From assembly GCF_030403435.1 (NCBI RefSeq), contig NZ_JAUEPH010000006.1, positions 1 to 64,000 of the forward strand: a stretch of 64,000 nucleotides of DNA, given 5' to 3'. Under the pieces are notes generated by a model. It had not been told where the DNA came from. It searched no databases and was given only the letters and a program-made list of their open reading frames with translations. Shown here in pieces: positions 61,951-64,000 of the stretch. The translations under genes and the position numbers were made by a program. Numbering within the stretch: the stretch's first letter is position 1; every line of letters starts with the position of its first letter. The stretch comes from Algoriphagus sediminis (GTDB lineage: Bacteria; Bacteroidota; Bacteroidia; Cytophagales; Cyclobacteriaceae).

Positions 61951-62784
61951 TCATTCGATTTTTACCACTGGGCTCCAATTTAAAAAACCTAGACTTTGAA
62001 GAAAAGAATCAGCTTCGAGGATGGTTTGTTTATAAAAGTCAAAATTTCTGTAATTGAAAAAGCCGTGTCCTTGTTCTGGGTATATTTGAAGATCACATCT
62101 GCTACCGACATTTTCCATTACGGTTTTATAATATTCTACAGTTTCTACTGGGATCAGATTATCTTCTGTTCCAAGAAATAGGATGGTTGGTGGGGCACCT
62201 TCTCGAATGTTATGAAGGGGTGAAAACCTCAAGTATTCCTCTCCGATTCTCTCGAATCCATAGCCACCAGGGCCATTATCAATTACCGGATTGAACAGAA
62301 CAAGAGCGTTTGGAACAGGGTCGATCAACATGTCATCTAGGGGGTCATTGAAGTCCTTAATTATGGCAGTGGCCGCAGCCAAATGACCGCCAGCTGATCC
62401 ACCAGAGGCTATAATTTTGTCGGGATCAATACCGAACTGTTCAGCATTTTTCCTGATGTACCGCATAGCGGATTTAGCATCCATCAAAGACTCAAAAGGT
62501 GTGGTTTTATGGATTCTTTGAATCCTGTAGTCCACCAGGAAGCATGTTAATCCTCTTTTTGAAAAGTACTCTGCATGCGGTCTAAAGTGATCTCTCGTGC
62601 CTCCTATCCAACCACCTCCAAAAAAGAACACCACGGCGGGGTTCTTTGAATCTTGTTGGATTTCAGAAGGATAAATTTCCAGATAGAGTTTAGTGGTATC
62701 TATTTCTTTATAGAAGATGGTGTCCTGACCATTGGATACAAACCATAAAGAAAAAAACAATATGATTGCTAGGAGATACTTCAT
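61951..62784 (-). CDS. Exported alpha/beta-hydrolase (esterase/lipase-like)
   Basis: 277 residues from ATG 62784 (MKYLLAIILFFSLWFVSNGQ gives a signal peptide). Oxyanion segment FFFGGGWIGG, nucleophile Ser in ASGGSAGGHLA, Asp in GTEDNLIPV and His in EQGHGFFNY complete the triad. The HGGGW-like variant GGGW and the layout resemble BD-FAE/carbohydrate esterases, which would fit with the neighbouring glucanase. The substrate is unknown. Confidence 0.86.
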   Translation of the reverse strand: MKYLLAIILFFSLWFVSNGQDTIFYKEIDTTKLYLEIYPSEIQQDSKNPAVVFFFGGGWIGGTRDHFRPHAEYFSKRGLTCFLVDYRIQRIHKTTPFESLMDAKSAMRYIRKNAEQFGIDPDKIIASGGSAGGHLAAATAIIKDFNDPLDDMLIDPVPNALVLFNPVIDNGPGGYGFERIGEEYLRFSPLHNIREGAPPTILFLGTEDNLIPVETVEYYKTVMENVGSRCDLQIYPEQGHGFFNYRNFDFYKQTILEADSFLQSLGFLNWSPVVKIE

Positions 62785-62893
62785 ATCGCATAATACATTA
62801 ATCGATGCTGTAATTTGCATTTTTTACTAAAATCAATTTTGAATTTGGCAATTTTTGCAGAGGGGTTTCCAGTTAATCTAGGTAAAATGGGGT

Positions 62894-63388
62894 ATGAAAA
62901 GTAATATCTCAGTTCTTATACTTTGTTTTTTGATGGCTTGTACTTCAGCCGAAGAACCCGTCACTGAAGGCCCTGATTTGGACACTCTTCAAGGTAATTA
63001 TAGTGTAGAATGTTCCGTAACCAAGTATTCAGGACCTTTGATTACCAGTGCTGTAGATACTTCATATCTGAAGTTTAATTTTCCAGTGAATGTTTCGGTA
63101 AATGATGGGTTGATAACTCTCAGGTTTAGTCAGTCCAATGACCCAATTCTGCCTGAACTTAATTTTAATATTTCTACTACGAGAGAATTGAGTCTACTCA
63201 ACGGCCACAATCTTTATTTAAATTTACTTGGTTCTCCAGGTTTCCGAAAGAGATCGAAGGGCACACCAGATTTTCTTCTTTATGGTGAAAACCCTGGGGT
63301 ATTTAATCGAGCTAGTTTTATGGATATTGACCTTGTTAGCACGAATCAAGACAGGGTTATCAGGGTAAGTTTAGTTGGCTGGAAATAG
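62894..63388 (+). CDS. Hypothetical lipoprotein, member 1 of a tandem pair
   Basis: 164 residues. Signal peptide with lipobox (LMACT, Cys16). Mostly beta-strand. Shares EGPDLxxLxG near the start, FPVxVSVxxxxIxLxFxQS in the middle and PDFLLYGENP near the end with the next gene, so both come from one duplication. I do not recognise the family. Confidence 0.72.
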   Translation: MKSNISVLILCFLMACTSAEEPVTEGPDLDTLQGNYSVECSVTKYSGPLITSAVDTSYLKFNFPVNVSVNDGLITLRFSQSNDPILPELNFNISTTRELSLLNGHNLYLNLLGSPGFRKRSKGTPDFLLYGENPGVFNRASFMDIDLVSTNQDRVIRVSLVGWK

Positions 63389-63436
63389 TTAAACTATTAA
63401 TGAAAATGATTCATTTTTTTTTCACAATCTAGGGTT

Positions 63437-63967
63437 ATGAAAACATTAAAATCCAGTAATGGGATTCTTCCCACTCTTTTTTGCTTTATCTTTTTGGGAT
63501 GTACTCATCAAGAGGACCTCGCCATCGAAGGGCCAGATTTGAAGGAGTTGGAAGGTATTACAGAAGCCATGTTTAATTTTCCTGAACGTAATTATTCTGG
63601 TGATCCATTTTCACCGATGCCTGTCATTGCTGAATTCTATTATCCAGTAGTAGTATCTGTTCAGGAGGAGATGATTTCTTTAAATTTTGATCAAAGCGAG
63701 TTGAGCTTTCCAGAATTTAAGTTTCAAATTGATAGTGTAACAGAGATGGAAGATTATGACGGGTTCAATTTATACTCGACCCTTTTTTCACCATTTGATT
63801 TTCAGCTGGATCCAGAAATTCCAAGGGACATTCCAGAATTTTTAATATTTGGGGATAATCCTAACTCCGATTTCGAAAATTTATCATGCTTGATGTACTT
63901 AAATTTGCGTCATTTTTTACCTGATAGTACTGGACGAGTAATTATCCTTGGAGGAAAAGAGAAGTAA
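63437..63967 (+). CDS. Hypothetical lipoprotein, member 2 of a tandem pair
   Basis: 176 residues. Signal peptide with lipobox (FLGCT, Cys22). Shares EGPDLKELEG, YPVVVSVxxxxISLNFDQS and PEFLIFGDNP with the previous gene, though the sequences have diverged. Function unknown. It ends 33 bases before the window edge. Confidence 0.72.
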   Translation: MKTLKSSNGILPTLFCFIFLGCTHQEDLAIEGPDLKELEGITEAMFNFPERNYSGDPFSPMPVIAEFYYPVVVSVQEEMISLNFDQSELSFPEFKFQIDSVTEMEDYDGFNLYSTLFSPFDFQLDPEIPRDIPEFLIFGDNPNSDFENLSCLMYLNLRHFLPDSTGRVIILGGKEK

Positions 63968-64000
63968 CCTCACCTCCCGTACCTCTTGAAAAACTCTTGG

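Overview
The window reads as chromosome from a Bacteroidota bacterium of the Cytophagales, most like the Cyclobacteriaceae (Algoriphagus and relatives). This rests on gene content and style, not on a database search. Bacteroidota-typical families are present (DUF2851, DUF4834, HmuY, THUMP-like methyltransferase, HEPN-tailed sulfite reductase). Promoters follow TTTG-N19-TAnnTTTG. Most genes lack a Shine-Dalgarno (SD) sequence, while rpsU has a perfect one. CarB and AtpC are short forms. Base composition looks even, with no prophage, CRISPR array or large island visible.

Layout. 0.3-5.3 kb: assimilatory sulfur reduction (Rrf2 regulator, DUF2061 membrane protein, APS reductase, sulfite reductase) with the siroheme genes that make its cofactor. 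ACCCTA/TAGGGT inverted repeats sit before two transcription starts. 5.5-6.1 kb: a MazF-type toxin-antitoxin pair. 6.2-14.4 kb: DUF885 lipoprotein, metK, two hypothetical exported proteins, ddl, a DPP-IV peptidase and a small conserved protein. 14.5-15.0 kb: NlpC/P60 lipoprotein. 15.0-21.8 kb: a six-gene heme uptake operon on the minus strand (hmuT-U-V-S, TonB receptor, hmuY) with a strong promoter and a possible iron-box. 22.1-25.9 kb: atpDC, rpsU, xerC and the hibernation factor. 26-31.2 kb: two GT-C glycosyltransferases, a polyprenyl-phosphate GT2 and a flippase-like protein, plausibly for envelope glycan modification. 31.3-42.6 kb: pyrF, DUF2851, an acyltransferase, trhO, nucleoside phosphorylase, AlkD-like, ABC-F (Uup), a divergent peptide deformylase, carB and DUF4834. 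42.6-43.3 kb: an IS200-type transposase with flanking hairpins. 43.3-53 kb: methyltransferase, asd, a large lamin-tail surface protein, a 56-residue ORF, a DksA-like protein, scpB, a SprT-like protein, an acidic lipoprotein, der, era and initiator tRNA-fMet. 53.2-61 kb: a formate/nitrite-type transporter, then a signalling cassette (receiver, sigma-54 activator, PAS histidine kinase) followed by stress proteins (YtxH, DUF1328, acidic lipoprotein, Dps, CsbD, MscS channel, hypothetical). 61-64 kb: GH16 glucanase, esterase and two tandem paralogous lipoproteins.

Functional links. Siroheme synthesis feeds the sulfite reductase. The heme operon covers capture, outer-membrane transport, ABC import and cytoplasmic handling. 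The NtrC-type activator lies directly upstream of stress genes that carry sigma-54-like promoter sequences, which suggests a self-contained envelope/oxidative stress module. The strongest points for follow-up are the SD in front of rpsU, the sulfur-cluster operator repeats and that sigma-54 stress module. Many long-ORF starts were moved inward because a promoter or a conserved N-terminus supports a later start.
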